Positions 34,720 to 44,662 of a stretch of 64,000 bases of DNA are shown piece by piece. The notes under the pieces are model-generated. The model worked only from the letters and a program-made list of their open reading frames with translations, ran no database searches and was not told the origin of the DNA. This DNA comes from Candidatus Jettenia caeni. Lineage in GTDB: Bacteria > Planctomycetota > Brocadiia > Brocadiales > Brocadiaceae. The DNA is taken from positions 342,686-406,685 of the forward strand of contig BAFH01000002.1 of NCBI GenBank assembly GCA_000296795.1, given 5' to 3'. How positions within the stretch are numbered: the first letter of the stretch is position 1; each line of letters starts with the position of its first letter. The translations under genes were made by a program, and so were the position numbers.

Positions 34720-37063
34720 CATAAAGTCCCATCCCGATTTGCCTCTAGAAAAGCATTTGGCACAGGTTGCGGAGATTGCCATTGAACTCCTTGAAGGTAA
34801 GCATGTAGAGTTTCAATCTCTTGGTCTTACTAAAGAGCATCTAAAAGCACTTGTTAAGAGGGCGTCTCTATTTCATGATTTGGGCAAAGCAACAAGTTAT
34901 TTTCAAATGCGGTTGACAACCGGTAAAAAAGGACCTAATGGAGAACATTGGCATACTGGTTTATCTGCCATCCTTGCCTATGAACCTCTTTTAACTTACT
35001 GTAAAGAAAATAACCTGAATGAAATCATAGCCTTGTCGCCTTTATTAGCTATTTTGTATCATCATTCTGAATTATCGAAGGGTTTACCAAATGACCCAGT
35101 AATAGAAGATCGCTTAAAAGCCTTCAAAAAAGAGATTCTTAATCTACCAATTTTGGGAAAAGCCGGAATGGATGTCGAAATAAATTCGATTAAACCAATT
35201 GAGGTTGACTGTGGCATTGAGAATCTTTTCTCTGACTTATCACTATTTTCGAATGATCAGAAAATTGAATTTCGTTTATTGACTCTATTTATCTATTCTT
35301 TACTATTGGAAGCAGACAAGGCATATCTTGCTGTTAAAGACAAAGAACTCTATCAAAGAAAAGTTATACCCATTGATACAGATATAATTGATGCATATAA
35401 GGCAAAGGAATTTAAAAATAAAAAGGCAAATATAAATGCAGATCGAGAAAAGGCGTATAATGAAGTAATGACAGAACTGGAAAGTCTTGATTTAATTAAT
35501 CATCTATATTCTCTAACCTTACCAACCGGTATGGGAAAAACCTTATTGGCTGCCTCATGGGCGATAAAACTCAGGAATAAAATACAGAATAATTTAGGTT
35601 TTGTTCCTCAGATTATTATTGCCTTGCCATTTCTTTCAATTATTGACCAATCAGCAAAAGAATATGAAAAATTTCTTGGAAATCCTAACGAGGAAGTCTT
35701 TTTAAAGACCCATTCTCTCTCATCTTTTGAGTTCAATGGATACGAACCTAATACTGCTGAGTTTTTTGTGAATATTTGGAAATCACAAATAATAATGACA
35801 ACTTTTGACCAGCTGTTGTACACCTTTCTAAGTTTTAAGCCAAAACACCTCATGCGCTTTCATAATCTTCTCAACAGCATTATTATTATGGATGAAATCC
35901 AAGCCCTGCCGCCTCATCTTTGGCATCCATTTTCCACTTTTATTAAATATATTACAAATGTAGGCAAAAGCTATCTTCTCGTCATGTCTGCAACTCAACC
36001 AAGATTTTTAGATAATGCAGAAGAACTCGTTCCGACTATCAGGAAAGTTACTAAAGAAAAGGGACCGGAAAGATATTTTGAAAAACTGTCACGCTATAAG
36101 CTTCTGTTGAATCATAAAGATACGCTTGCTTTAGATGATTTTATATTGAAGATGCGGGATAAACTTTCCAAAATAGAAGAAGAAAAAATTATGATAGTTC
36201 TTAATACAAGAGATTCTGCAAAAAAAGTATATGAAAAACTTAAAAGTATTGCTAAGAATAGAGAAACCTATTTTCTTTCCTCGTATATAATTCCAGCAGA
36301 AAGATTAAACAGGATTGAAAAAATTAAAAATTCAAAAGGGGCGTTAGTTATATCTACCCAATGTATTGAAGCTGGTATAGATATTGATATGGATTATGTT
36401 ATCAGAGATTTTGGGCCATTGGATTCAATTATTCAGGTAGCTGGACGATGTAATAGAGAAGGAGAAAAGGAAACGAAGACTGTAAAGGTAATACGGCTAT
36501 ATGATCCAGATATAGCTAATAACTTTTGTCCAACTGGCGAATTCAATGCAATAGTTTATGATAGGCTTTCTCTTGACGCAACAATGGGCATTTTAAATAA
36601 ATTTGGAAGTACAGAGGTTATGGAAAATGAGGTTTTTGATTTAGCATCTCAATATTTCATTGAGCTTAAGCGGAAGGATTTAGGCAAAAACAAAACAGAA
36701 TGTTTGATAGATTTCTCTCATAATTATCTTAGAAACGGGAAGCAGCGTAGTTTTGATATTAGGACAGAATTGAGGGGGAAGCTAAAGCAATATAACATAA
36801 TAGTAGAAAAACATGCCCCAGGATTAAGAAACGAAATAGAGCAAATATTCAAAGAAGATATGGATAGATGGGAACGCAGAAGAAAACTAAAAGGACTTTC
36901 CAATAAGATTGCAATGAATTCCATATCTGTAAATGCTTATAATTTTAATCCGGACGATATCGCAGAAAAAGGAAAAGGTAATTTCTATTTTTTAAAGTCG
37001 GCGTATTATGATGATGAAATTGGTTTTAACTATCAACCACCTTCGGGTACTGTCATCGTATGA
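34703..37063 (+). CDS. cas3: CRISPR helicase-nuclease Cas3
   Basis: A 786-residue protein that unwinds and degrades target DNA. The HD nuclease domain comes first (HLAQVAEIA, LFHDLGKATSYF, EHWHTGLSA, LYHHSEL). The SF2 helicase has Walker A LPTGMGKTLLA, motif II MDEIQALP, motif III MSATQPRF and motif VI QVAGRCNREG. All catalytic motifs are present. Its stop overlaps the cas6 start (ATGA), so translation is coupled. Confidence 0.97.
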   Translation: MCLFSDIKSHPDLPLEKHLAQVAEIAIELLEGKHVEFQSLGLTKEHLKALVKRASLFHDLGKATSYFQMRLTTGKKGPNGEHWHTGLSAILAYEPLLTYCKENNLNEIIALSPLLAILYHHSELSKGLPNDPVIEDRLKAFKKEILNLPILGKAGMDVEINSIKPIEVDCGIENLFSDLSLFSNDQKIEFRLLTLFIYSLLLEADKAYLAVKDKELYQRKVIPIDTDIIDAYKAKEFKNKKANINADREKAYNEVMTELESLDLINHLYSLTLPTGMGKTLLAASWAIKLRNKIQNNLGFVPQIIIALPFLSIIDQSAKEYEKFLGNPNEEVFLKTHSLSSFEFNGYEPNTAEFFVNIWKSQIIMTTFDQLLYTFLSFKPKHLMRFHNLLNSIIIMDEIQALPPHLWHPFSTFIKYITNVGKSYLLVMSATQPRFLDNAEELVPTIRKVTKEKGPERYFEKLSRYKLLLNHKDTLALDDFILKMRDKLSKIEEEKIMIVLNTRDSAKKVYEKLKSIAKNRETYFLSSYIIPAERLNRIEKIKNSKGALVISTQCIEAGIDIDMDYVIRDFGPLDSIIQVAGRCNREGEKETKTVKVIRLYDPDIANNFCPTGEFNAIVYDRLSLDATMGILNKFGSTEVMENEVFDLASQYFIELKRKDLGKNKTECLIDFSHNYLRNGKQRSFDIRTELRGKLKQYNIIVEKHAPGLRNEIEQIFKEDMDRWERRRKLKGLSNKIAMNSISVNAYNFNPDDIAEKGKGNFYFLKSAYYDDEIGFNYQPPSGTVIV

Positions 37064-37788
37064 TTCATAATATCATAACAAACAATTTACTTAAGGAAGT
37101 ATTAAGTTGTACTGCTTCTTTATACTTTGATAAACCTGAAGCCACATCAGACTTCCAATCTAAAGACTTACGTGGAGCTATTGCAGGATTATATCCAAAT
37201 GAAATACTGCTTCATCAACACAGTGAAGATGGTACAGTTAAATACAGTTATCCCTTCGTCCAATATAAAAATGTTCATAGAACTTGTATGTTAGTAGGAA
37301 TAGAAAACGGTGCAAAACTTATCTCGAATCTTAATTTGGTGGGTGAAACAATCGAACTATCTTGTGAAAAATACAGGGTTCTTAAAAAAGATATATCGCT
37401 TCAAGAATCACTTTATGGAATAATAAAAACAACTTGTTCTTATTCCTTCCTCACCCCCTGGCTTGCCCTGAACGAAAAAAATTACGAACAATACCAGAAA
37501 CTTGAAGGCTGGACAAAGAAAAAGGAATTTTTGGAGAAGATATTAATTGGCAATATCATCTCCATGTCAAAAGGGCTTGGCTATACCGTACCAGAACCCA
37601 TTAAAGTAAGTATCATCAAACTCAGAGAAGTTCAAACATCCCTCAAAGGCACTCCCATGCTCGGCTTTCTCGGTACATTCTCCGTCAATTTCGAAATCCC
37701 TGATTACTGGGGCATCGGGAAGTCAGTATCGAGGGGATTTGGGACGGTGGTAAGCACAGTGTCGGTGAGAAGCATTAAAAAGAGTTGA
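37060..37788 (+). CDS. cas6: CRISPR pre-crRNA endoribonuclease Cas6
   Basis: A 242-residue RAMP protein expected to cut the repeats to leave an ATTGAAAC handle. The C-terminal glycine-rich loop GIGKSVSRGFGTV is typical of Cas6, and a conserved-looking segment near the N-terminus is LRGAIAGLYPNEILLHQHSED. The catalytic histidine is not assigned with certainty. It lies after cas3, whereas in many I-B loci cas6 comes first. Confidence 0.85.
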   Translation: MIHNIITNNLLKEVLSCTASLYFDKPEATSDFQSKDLRGAIAGLYPNEILLHQHSEDGTVKYSYPFVQYKNVHRTCMLVGIENGAKLISNLNLVGETIELSCEKYRVLKKDISLQESLYGIIKTTCSYSFLTPWLALNEKNYEQYQKLEGWTKKKEFLEKILIGNIISMSKGLGYTVPEPIKVSIIKLREVQTSLKGTPMLGFLGTFSVNFEIPDYWGIGKSVSRGFGTVVSTVSVRSIKKS

Positions 37789-37843
37789 GGAGTTAGCCAG
37801 TAAGAGCGAGATATTGCTAAAATGAAAATTTTGAGGTTCCATT

Positions 37844-37872
37844 TTGACACCTTAAATAGAATCGTTTTATTT
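37844..37872 (+). promoter_or_regulatory. Likely promoter of the mntA-hepT pair
   Basis: TTGACA (37844-37849), a 17-base spacer and TTATTT at the -10 place, 25 bases before mntA. It would give the pair its own transcription inside the cas locus. Confidence 0.45.
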
Positions 37873-37897
37873 ATTTCTTGTTAAAAGGAAAATAAAC

Positions 37898-38224
37898 ATG
37901 ATAAAAATTGAAAATATCCCAAAACAATTCAATAAAAAAACATTACAAGAAAAACTTAAGAACATTTGTGAAAAAAATGACGTAATTCTGCTGGCTTTGT
38001 TTGGTTCATTTGTAAGAGGGGAACAAAAAAAGAAAAGTGATATCGATATACTCATAAAATTTGATGAATCAAAGGAAAAGAGCTTGCTTGATTTGATACA
38101 TATTGAAAACGAACTCAAAAAAATATTTAGAAGAAAGGTCGATCTGTTAACACAAGAAAGTATTAGCCCTTATTTAAGGAATGAGATTACAAGCTCAATG
38201 AAAGTAATCTATGAAAAGAGATGA
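37898..38224 (+). CDS. mntA: MntA-type nucleotidyltransferase antitoxin
   Basis: A 108-residue minimal nucleotidyltransferase with the GSFVRGEQKKKSDIDILI signature (GSxxRG then DxD) and a third acidic strand RKVDLLT. In characterised pairs such an enzyme AMPylates a tyrosine of the HEPN toxin HepT and silences it. It overlaps hepT by 14 bases. AAAAGGAAAA precedes the ATG. Confidence 0.92.
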   Translation: MIKIENIPKQFNKKTLQEKLKNICEKNDVILLALFGSFVRGEQKKKSDIDILIKFDESKEKSLLDLIHIENELKKIFRRKVDLLTQESISPYLRNEITSSMKVIYEKR

Positions 38225-38558
38225 AATTTACTTAAAGCACATAATTGATGCCATTAATAATATAGAAGTTTTTATTGACAAAATGGGAAAAGATGAGTTT
38301 ATGAAGAATAAGCTCGTACAAAGTGCAACTATCAGACAACTTGAGATAATTGGCGAAGCAGTTAAGAATGTATCTTCTCACTTGAGAAAATCATATAGTG
38401 ATATATCCTGGAAAGATATCGCAGATCTAAGAGACAAATTGATCCATGAATATTTTGGGGTGGATATTCAGCTAGTCTGGATAATATGTGTGAGGGATAT
38501 TCCGACACTCAAAAAAGATGTTGTAAAAATTATTCATGATCTAGAAAAAAATGAATGA
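38211..38558 (+). CDS. hepT: HepT-type HEPN ribonuclease toxin
   Basis: A 115-residue DUF86 HEPN protein. The active motif R-x4-H-x-Y is present (RDKLIHEYFG), including the tyrosine that the antitoxin modifies in studied homologues. Other family blocks are RQLEIIGEAVKNVS and ISWKDIADLRDKL. It would cleave RNA when free. It is intact and translationally coupled to mntA, and located between cas6 and cas1. Confidence 0.93.
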   Translation: MKRDEIYLKHIIDAINNIEVFIDKMGKDEFMKNKLVQSATIRQLEIIGEAVKNVSSHLRKSYSDISWKDIADLRDKLIHEYFGVDIQLVWIICVRDIPTLKKDVVKIIHDLEKNE

Positions 38559-38699
38559 CGGGGTTTCTAACTATAGAATCGCTTTTTCCGCGAAACGGTG
38601 TTAGTGAACAGTATCGGTGTCAGTGGAAAGTGTCAGAAAGGGTTAAGGAGTTTGAGAGTTTAAAGAGCTGTGGAGTGAAAAAAGAGGAAATATTTATAT

Positions 38700-38990
38700 A
38701 TGATACAAAGAGACTATGAGATAGCGAAAGAATTAAAAGAGAGACTGTCTAAAGTTATCCAATTAATTGATTTCAGAGTCTTTGGTTCTCGGGCAAGAGG
38801 AAATGCCGACGAATATTCTGACATGGATGATCAATTAAAAAAAATAATCCGTAACATTGTATGGGAAGTTGGATTTGAAAATTCAATATATATTTCTCCG
38901 CTTATTTTTACACGCTATGAGATAGAAGATTCCCCGCTAAGGGCATCCCCCATAGTGAGAGGCATTAACGAAGAAGGAATTAGAATATGA
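38700..38990 (+). CDS. Second nucleotidyltransferase, internally shortened
   Basis: A 96-residue protein with FGSRARGNADEYSDMD, the nucleotidyltransferase GS/DxD motif, and the C-terminal block KKIIRNIVWEVGFENSIYIS...SPIVRGINEEGI of the larger MNT family. The usual strand after the DxD (VFIEV-like) and the linker are missing, because SDMD runs straight into DQLKK, so an in-frame deletion is likely. It is the antitoxin-position gene of a second pair and overlaps the next gene by 4 bases. Confidence 0.7.
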   Translation: MIQRDYEIAKELKERLSKVIQLIDFRVFGSRARGNADEYSDMDDQLKKIIRNIVWEVGFENSIYISPLIFTRYEIEDSPLRASPIVRGINEEGIRI

Positions 38991-39378
38991 CAGATAAAGA
39001 GGCTCTCTCTGTGTATCGGTTTAAGCAGGCTGAAGAGACACTCTCTGAAGCGGAAAGGATGGTACGCGAGAATTTTAGTCCCGGATCTATTATAAACAGA
39101 GCTTACTACTCCCTATTTTATTCGGTTTTGGCACTCTTTCTGAAAGCCGATATCAATGTCAAAACCTCTAAGCATAGTGGAATTATTTCTGTATTTGATA
39201 AGGAATTTGTTAAAACAGGAAAGATTGATAAGCGTTACTCAAAAATCTTTCATGATGCTTTTGACGATGACAAGAGGGAGATTATAAAGAACTGATTGAA
39301 ATTCCATTTGAAAAAACGACAGAACATGTTAGGCTGGCAAGAGAATTTTTAACCGCTATCAAGGATTCTATCAAATAA
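38987..39378 (+). pseudogene. Second HEPN-domain gene (UPF0332 type), frameshifted
   Basis: The first frame (38987-39295) reads NRAYYSLFYSVLALF...SKHSGIISVFDKEFVKTGKID, a UPF0332 HEPN protein. It shifts near 39275; the other frame continues DYKELIEIPFEKTTEHVRLAREFLTAIKDSIK to the TAA at 39376-39378. The shortened ORF would lose the last helix. With the damaged partner upstream, this whole pair looks dead. Confidence 0.75.
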
Positions 39379-39394
39379 TATATCAGATCATACC

Positions 39395-40381
39395 ATGCAG
39401 CTTGTAATTAACTCATATGGTTCATACCTACAGAAAAACGGAGATTGCTTCAAGGTCAAGAAGGATGAACAGGTCTTTGAGGTCTCCGTAAAAAAAGTAG
39501 ACAGCATTATGATCACAACGGCTGCCTATATTACCACCGATGCCATCAAGCTTGCTATGGATAACAATATTGATATTATCTTTCTGGATGAATTCGGAGA
39601 TCCCTTTGGCAGGGTATGGCACAGCAAGCTGGGCAGTACAACCCTTATCCGCCGCAGACAATTAGAGATTGCCAGTACCAGAGAAGGGGTAAATCTGGCA
39701 TTGGAATGGATTAAGAAGAAGTTCGATAACCAGATCGACCTTTTAACGAGGCTTCGCGAGAGCCGCTCTACCAAATCGGCAGAAATAACCTCATATATTG
39801 AGAAATTACGTACGAGCAGAAATAGCCTGGACTCAGTTGTTTCACAGGACAACAATACTATCGGGATGGAAGAGATACGAAGCTCCGTTATGGGGATAGA
39901 GGGCAGTGGAGGACGTGCCTACTTCGAGGCGATTAGTTTTATCATGCCAGACCGGTATAAATTTGAAGGACGAAGCCGCAACCCTGCAAAGGATGAGTTT
40001 AATACCTTGCTGAACTATACCTATGGTATCCTGTATTCTAAAGTAGAAAAAGCTTGCATTATTGCAGGCCTGGATCCCTACGTGGGGGTTATCCATACTG
40101 ATCACTATAATAAGAAATCCCTTGTCTTTGATTTAATTGAAAATTTCCGTATCTGGGCAGATGAAACAATAATAAAACTTTTTGCGGGGAGAGACGTTAA
40201 ACAGGAACACTTTGACAAACTCCAAAATGGGTTTACTCTCAATAAAGAAGGCAAGGCACTCCTTATCAGTGCATTCAATACATTCCTCGACGAGTCCATT
40301 CGCTACAGCGGCAGGAATATCAGACGAGGGGATATTATACAGTTTGAATGTCATAGGATAGCGAATGGGTTGATAAAGTAA
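39395..40381 (+). CDS. cas1: CRISPR integrase Cas1
   Basis: The 328-residue metal-dependent integrase for spacer acquisition. The N-terminal beta domain has VSVKKVDSIMITTAAYITTDAI and IDIIFLDEFGDPFGR. The helical catalytic domain has MGIEGSGGRAYFEAIS (Glu), GLDPYVGVIHTDHYNKKS (His) and LVFDLIENFR (Asp/Glu). All three ligand motifs are intact. It begins 16 bases after the decayed HEPN gene. Confidence 0.96.
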   Translation: MQLVINSYGSYLQKNGDCFKVKKDEQVFEVSVKKVDSIMITTAAYITTDAIKLAMDNNIDIIFLDEFGDPFGRVWHSKLGSTTLIRRRQLEIASTREGVNLALEWIKKKFDNQIDLLTRLRESRSTKSAEITSYIEKLRTSRNSLDSVVSQDNNTIGMEEIRSSVMGIEGSGGRAYFEAISFIMPDRYKFEGRSRNPAKDEFNTLLNYTYGILYSKVEKACIIAGLDPYVGVIHTDHYNKKSLVFDLIENFRIWADETIIKLFAGRDVKQEHFDKLQNGFTLNKEGKALLISAFNTFLDESIRYSGRNIRRGDIIQFECHRIANGLIK

Positions 40382-40399
40382 CACGGATGATCCCGTTAT

Positions 40400-40422
40400 C
40401 CGTGGACCGTAGTCCGTGGATT
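40400..40422. repeat. CCGTAGTCCGT-type short repeat between cas1 and the next gene
   Basis: GTGGACCGTAGTCCGTGGAT. Related units, in direct or inverted sense, occur at 40810-40838 and 41155-41228, flanking the four-helix gene and cas2. Confidence 0.55.
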
Positions 40423-40455
40423 ATTGCAAAAATATTTAATGCAAAGGAGGGCATC

Positions 40456-40848
40456 GTGAGGATTGAAGAAATGGATGTTTTTAGATTATCGCATAATTTA
40501 ACCCTGAAGATATATAATCAAACAAAAGGGTATCCTCCAGATGAGAGATTTGGCCTGGTGTCACAGATGAGAAGAGCGGCTTCATCAGTACCAATGAACC
40601 TTATGGAGGGTAGCCATCGGAACAATAGAAAAGAATACAGGCAGTTTGTAGGTATTGCCAAAGGTTCAGCAGCGGAGTTAAAATACCAATTATTATTATC
40701 AAACGACCTTGGTTATCTTAACAAAGACATTTTCCAAGAACTTTTTCAGATTACACAGCGGGTTTTGCAAATGCTTGAGAAGTTAAATAGTTCACTAAGA
40801 TCAGAAAAACGGACATCGGACAACGGTAACCGGACTACGAAAGTATAA
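40456..40848 (+). CDS. Four-helix bundle protein (23S rRNA IVS / S23 type)
   Basis: A 131-residue protein, from a GTG at 40456 with AAGGAGGG five bases upstream. The family blocks are MDVFRLSHNLTLKIY, RFGLVSQMRRAASSVPMNLMEG, EYRQFVGIAKGSAAELKYQL and the LEKLNSSL end. Homologues are encoded within 23S rRNA intervening sequences or scattered in genomes; the role is unknown. It is not a cas gene, yet lies between cas1 and cas2, and its flanks carry CCGTAGTCC repeats, so it looks inserted. Confidence 0.9.
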   Translation: MRIEEMDVFRLSHNLTLKIYNQTKGYPPDERFGLVSQMRRAASSVPMNLMEGSHRNNRKEYRQFVGIAKGSAAELKYQLLLSNDLGYLNKDIFQELFQITQRVLQMLEKLNSSLRSEKRTSDNGNRTTKV

Positions 40849-41151
<303 letters not shown>

Positions 41152-41154
41152 AAG

Positions 41155-41228
41155 ACGTGCACCGTAGTCCGTAATCCGTTGGCCGTAACGATTATGGTTC
41201 ACGGGTCACGGCTATCGGAACACGGACT
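41155..41228. repeat. CCGTAGTCCGTAATCCGT repeat cluster between cas2 and cas4
   Basis: Degenerate CCGTAGTCC and CGGACTAC units in both senses (ACCGTAGTCCGTAATCCG, CACGGACTAC). They match those around the four-helix gene. Confidence 0.55.
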
Positions 41229-41237
41229 ACATTACCT

Positions 41238-41831
41238 ATGGACACCGAATCGACCTTAATGATAACGCCCTCGGAGGTAATTGAACATCTCTACTGCCCA
41301 AGGTTTACCTATTTTATGAACTGCTTGAATATTCCACAGCATGAAGAGTTGCGGTATAAGGTTCTTAAGGGTAGGAAAATACATGAACGGAAGGAGCGGG
41401 AAAACCAGGATTATTTGAGAAAGAAGATTGGTTGTACCTCAAAGGCAGTTTCAGTATATCTTGCTTCTCCCAGGATAAGGGTGCGAGGAATAGTAGACGA
41501 GGTACTGGAATTATCTGATGGAACGATGGCACCTTTGGACTATAAATATACTGAGTTTTCAGAATACACGTATAAGACACACAAATTCCAATCGGTCATG
41601 TATGCCATGCTCATTGAAGAGATTTATAAAAAGCCTGTAAAAAAGGGGTTTATCTGTTATGTGAAGGATGGTGCAAGTTTAAAAGAGATAAGTTATGAAC
41701 CATCCGATTTTGAAGATGCAAAAGCTTTACTTTCTGAAATATTTGATGTAATATCAAAAGGATATTATCCCAAAAAAACTAAGTTCTCAAATCGATGTAT
41801 AGACTGTTGTTACAGAAATATTTGTGTTTAA
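41238..41831 (+). CDS. cas4: CRISPR Cas4 nuclease
   Basis: A 197-residue RecB-family nuclease that trims prespacers and sets PAM choice. The N-terminal iron-sulfur cysteine is in HLYCPRFTYF; the nuclease motifs are VRGIVDEVLE, LDYKYTEF and KFQSVMYAMLI; the three remaining cysteines are in CIDCCYRNIC at the C-terminus. All appear intact. It is the last gene before the leader and array; no clear ribosome site precedes the ATG. Confidence 0.95.
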   Translation: MDTESTLMITPSEVIEHLYCPRFTYFMNCLNIPQHEELRYKVLKGRKIHERKERENQDYLRKKIGCTSKAVSVYLASPRIRVRGIVDEVLELSDGTMAPLDYKYTEFSEYTYKTHKFQSVMYAMLIEEIYKKPVKKGFICYVKDGASLKEISYEPSDFEDAKALLSEIFDVISKGYYPKKTKFSNRCIDCCYRNICV

Positions 41832-42003
41832 GGTGCTGTTTGACATAAAGCTTTAGAGAAGAATATGTTATTTCAGTAAATAGGATGTAAAACATGAAAT
41901 TTTTTAACGAAAACAGGTTTAATTTTAAGGTAAAAAATTACATTTTGACAAGGAGTAATTTTTATGTAAGTGTCGTAATAAATAAAGATAGCATAGAAAT
42001 GCG
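41832..42003 (+). promoter_or_regulatory. CRISPR leader
   Basis: A 172-base AT-rich stretch between cas4 and the first repeat. It has a TTGACA at 41945-41950 but no clear -10. The end is GATAGCATAGAAATGCG next to repeat 1, nearly repeated upstream of cas8b. Confidence 0.75.
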
Positions 42004-43042
42004 CTTGAGAGGTAATTCCATTAAAACAAGGATTGAAACGTCTCCACTTGCTAGTTTCTCCGCCATCGTGGACAAACTTGAGAGGTAATTCCATTAAAAC
42101 AAGGATTGAAACTCTGTGAATATCTGCTTAGCTTGATTGAGTGTCTGCTTGAGAGGTAATTCCATTAAAACAAGGATTGAAACATTTCAAGTAACTTGTC
42201 AGCCTCTTCTTGGGTGGCCTTGAGAGGTAATTCCATTAAAACAAGGATTGAAACCTAAGAGAAACACACCCTCCCTACTTAAACGAGGGTCTTGAGAGGT
42301 AATTCCATTAAAACAAGGATTGAAACCAAGTGAGCCACATTGTTGAAACCGGGATACAGGTCTTGAGAGGTAATTCCATTAAAACAAGGATTGAAACAGA
42401 ATATACGAGAAGTAATTCCTGCAGCTACAATCCTTGAGAGGTAATTCCATTAAAACAAGGATTGAAACCCTTTATAATTTTTACCTTACCAGGGGAAATC
42501 GAGGCTTGAGAGGTAATTCCATTAAAACAAGGATTGAAACACTAGCCATTCTGGCACTTGTACTCCATTTAAGGACTTGAGAGGTAATTCCATTAAAACA
42601 AGGATTGAAACTTGTCTTAAAAAATTTGAATAGTCAGCTTTGGAATCCTTGAGAGGTAATTCCATTAAAACAAGGATTGAAACCTTTTTTGTATTCAATC
42701 ACCCCTAAAACATTTACCGCTTGAGAGGTAATTCCATTAAAACAAGGATTGAAACATCATCTGTTATGTATTCGACTTGTTCAACCTCGCGGCTTGAGAG
42801 GTAATTCCATTAAAACAAGGATTGAAACATTACCGATACAGTTCCATCGCCATTATTCGCCGTCTTGAGAGGTAATTCCATTAAAACAAGGATTGAAACA
42901 TACCTGAGATCCAGAACGGATCCGTCAGCCCCGTCTTGAGAGGTAATTCCATTAAAACAAGGATTGAAACACAAACACAGGGACAAACACCCATGCGCAA
43001 ATCGACCTTGAGAGGTAATTCCATTAAAACAAGGATTGAAAC
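42004..43042 (+). CRISPR. CRISPR array, 15 repeats of 36 nt, 14 spacers
   Basis: Repeats start at 42004, 42077, 42148, 42219, 42291, 42362, 42433, 42505, 42576, 42649, 42720, 42793, 42864, 42935 and 43007. Each begins CTTGAGAGGTAATTCC and ends AAGGATTGAAAC; all 15, including the last, look identical by eye. Spacers are 35-37 nt. The ATTGAAAC end is the usual 5' handle of type I-B crRNAs, so transcription is on the plus strand, away from the cas genes and leader. Confidence 0.99.
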
Positions 43043-43630
43043 AAACTCTAAACTCGAAAATAACTGCTTGATAAGAATTTTCCAGATAAAAAATTTCGGA
43101 AAGGGAAAGATATGCCTGGTAATAATTCTTCTGAAGTTTTTGCTACCAGAAGACTGGACCGTCTTGTATAGGAGATTTTTGAGGTGACAGAGCTACATCC
43201 TATCTCAGTTATGCCTTGATGTCTTGAACAGGGACTATTTGCTATACATGGTATCATCCTCACGTGTTTTCTGCCATTCCACTGTTTCACATTTGTTATT
43301 CCCGAATGCTTCCCCGTCCCCCATTTCCCTTTCTACCTATAGCACCCAAGAGATGAACCTGAACAGATGTGGCGAAAGTTGATCTTTGGTTGTATGCAAA
43401 TGTATGAAATATACAGAATCCTTAGATTATACAAATCCAAAACCGGTTTCCCGGCCAGCGCACACTTATCGCACTTGCATGGGTATTACTATTTAACCAT
43501 TATGTGTGTAGGAAGAGCAAATCTATACCCATGCAACAATGGTAAATTACCCTGTAAATTTTAAGAATTGTGTGTATAATATTGAGTCTATAGTATTTCT
43601 TTTTACATTAACTTTTTATTGTGAAACCCT
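43043..43630. other. Non-coding stretch after the CRISPR array
   Basis: There are only short frames without family signatures on either strand. I see no further repeat of the array and no RNA gene. Confidence 0.4.
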
Positions 43631-44584
43631 ATGCTATTACAAATCATATTGTTTTTTATAGGTCTTGCCGGGCTCTATTTTGGAGCTGAATGGCTCGTGA
43701 AAGGGGCGTCCAGATTTGCCCGTTCTTTCAATATCCGACCAATAGTTATAGGACTTACCATAGTGGCCTTCGGTACTTCAACCCCGGAACTTGTTACCAG
43801 TATAATGGCTGGTATTAACCATCTAAACGATATTGCTATAGGGAATATCGTCGGAAGTAATATTGCAAATATTGGCTTAATATTAGGATTGACAGCCATC
43901 GTTCAGCCTCTTAAAGTTGATATGAAACTCATCAGCCGGGAAATGCCAATTGTCATCGGCATTTCTTTACTCTTATATTTTATGGGATGGGATAGTGTCC
44001 TGAGCCGTCGGGAAGGGATCATACTTATGGCAGGTATTCTTGCATATACCGTTTATGTCTATCGTGCCGCCCTGAGAGAATCAAAATCCGTAGAAAAGGA
44101 ATTTCTGGAATATGAAGAATCTATCGGAGCAACAAGCGATAATTTAAAAAAAGATATCGTATGGATTATAGTTGGTCTTGGGGCGCTTATTGGGGGTGCA
44201 TACCTGCTGGTTCATTCAGCAGTATACATCGCCAGGGTTGTAGGAATTAGTGAGCTGGTTATAGGACTCACCATCATTGCTGTAGGCACCTCCCTGCCAG
44301 AGCTGGCTACGTCGATGGTCGCTACAATCCGTAAGGAATCCGATATCAGTGTAGGTAATGTATTGGGCAGCAATATCTTTAATATCCTTGCAATCCTTGG
44401 TATTGCTTCAATAATTCAACCATTACAAATCAATACTGCTTCTCTCCGCATCGATATGCCGGTCATGCTACTGTTTGGTATAGTCCTTGTGCCTATAATT
44501 ACCTGGAAATTCATGATCACCCGGATACAGGGATTTCTCTTATTGACTGGGTATAGTATTTACATACTATGGTTGTTCAAATAA
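43631..44584 (+). CDS. CaCA-family Ca2+/Na+ antiporter (YrbG-like)
   Basis: A 317-residue membrane protein with two inverted repeats of five helices. The alpha-1 motif is VAFGTSTPELVTSI with VGSNIANIGLILG; the alpha-2 motif is AVGTSLPELATSM with LGSNIFNILAILG. Both glutamates that bind the cation are present. It exports calcium in exchange for sodium or protons. It is a single gene; no neighbour hints at a specialised role. Confidence 0.95.
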   Translation: MLLQIILFFIGLAGLYFGAEWLVKGASRFARSFNIRPIVIGLTIVAFGTSTPELVTSIMAGINHLNDIAIGNIVGSNIANIGLILGLTAIVQPLKVDMKLISREMPIVIGISLLLYFMGWDSVLSRREGIILMAGILAYTVYVYRAALRESKSVEKEFLEYEESIGATSDNLKKDIVWIIVGLGALIGGAYLLVHSAVYIARVVGISELVIGLTIIAVGTSLPELATSMVATIRKESDISVGNVLGSNIFNILAILGIASIIQPLQINTASLRIDMPVMLLFGIVLVPIITWKFMITRIQGFLLLTGYSIYILWLFK

Positions 44585-44662
44585 TCTTGTAAAGGCGGAA
44601 GTGAAGCGTGTCAGGAAAAGAATCACAACTACAGACACAAACACTTCTCACTGGCATTTTTA

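Noticed and set aside
43048-43290. 80-codon reverse frame after the CRISPR array
   Set aside because: No ribosome site, no recognisable motif, composition not gene-like.
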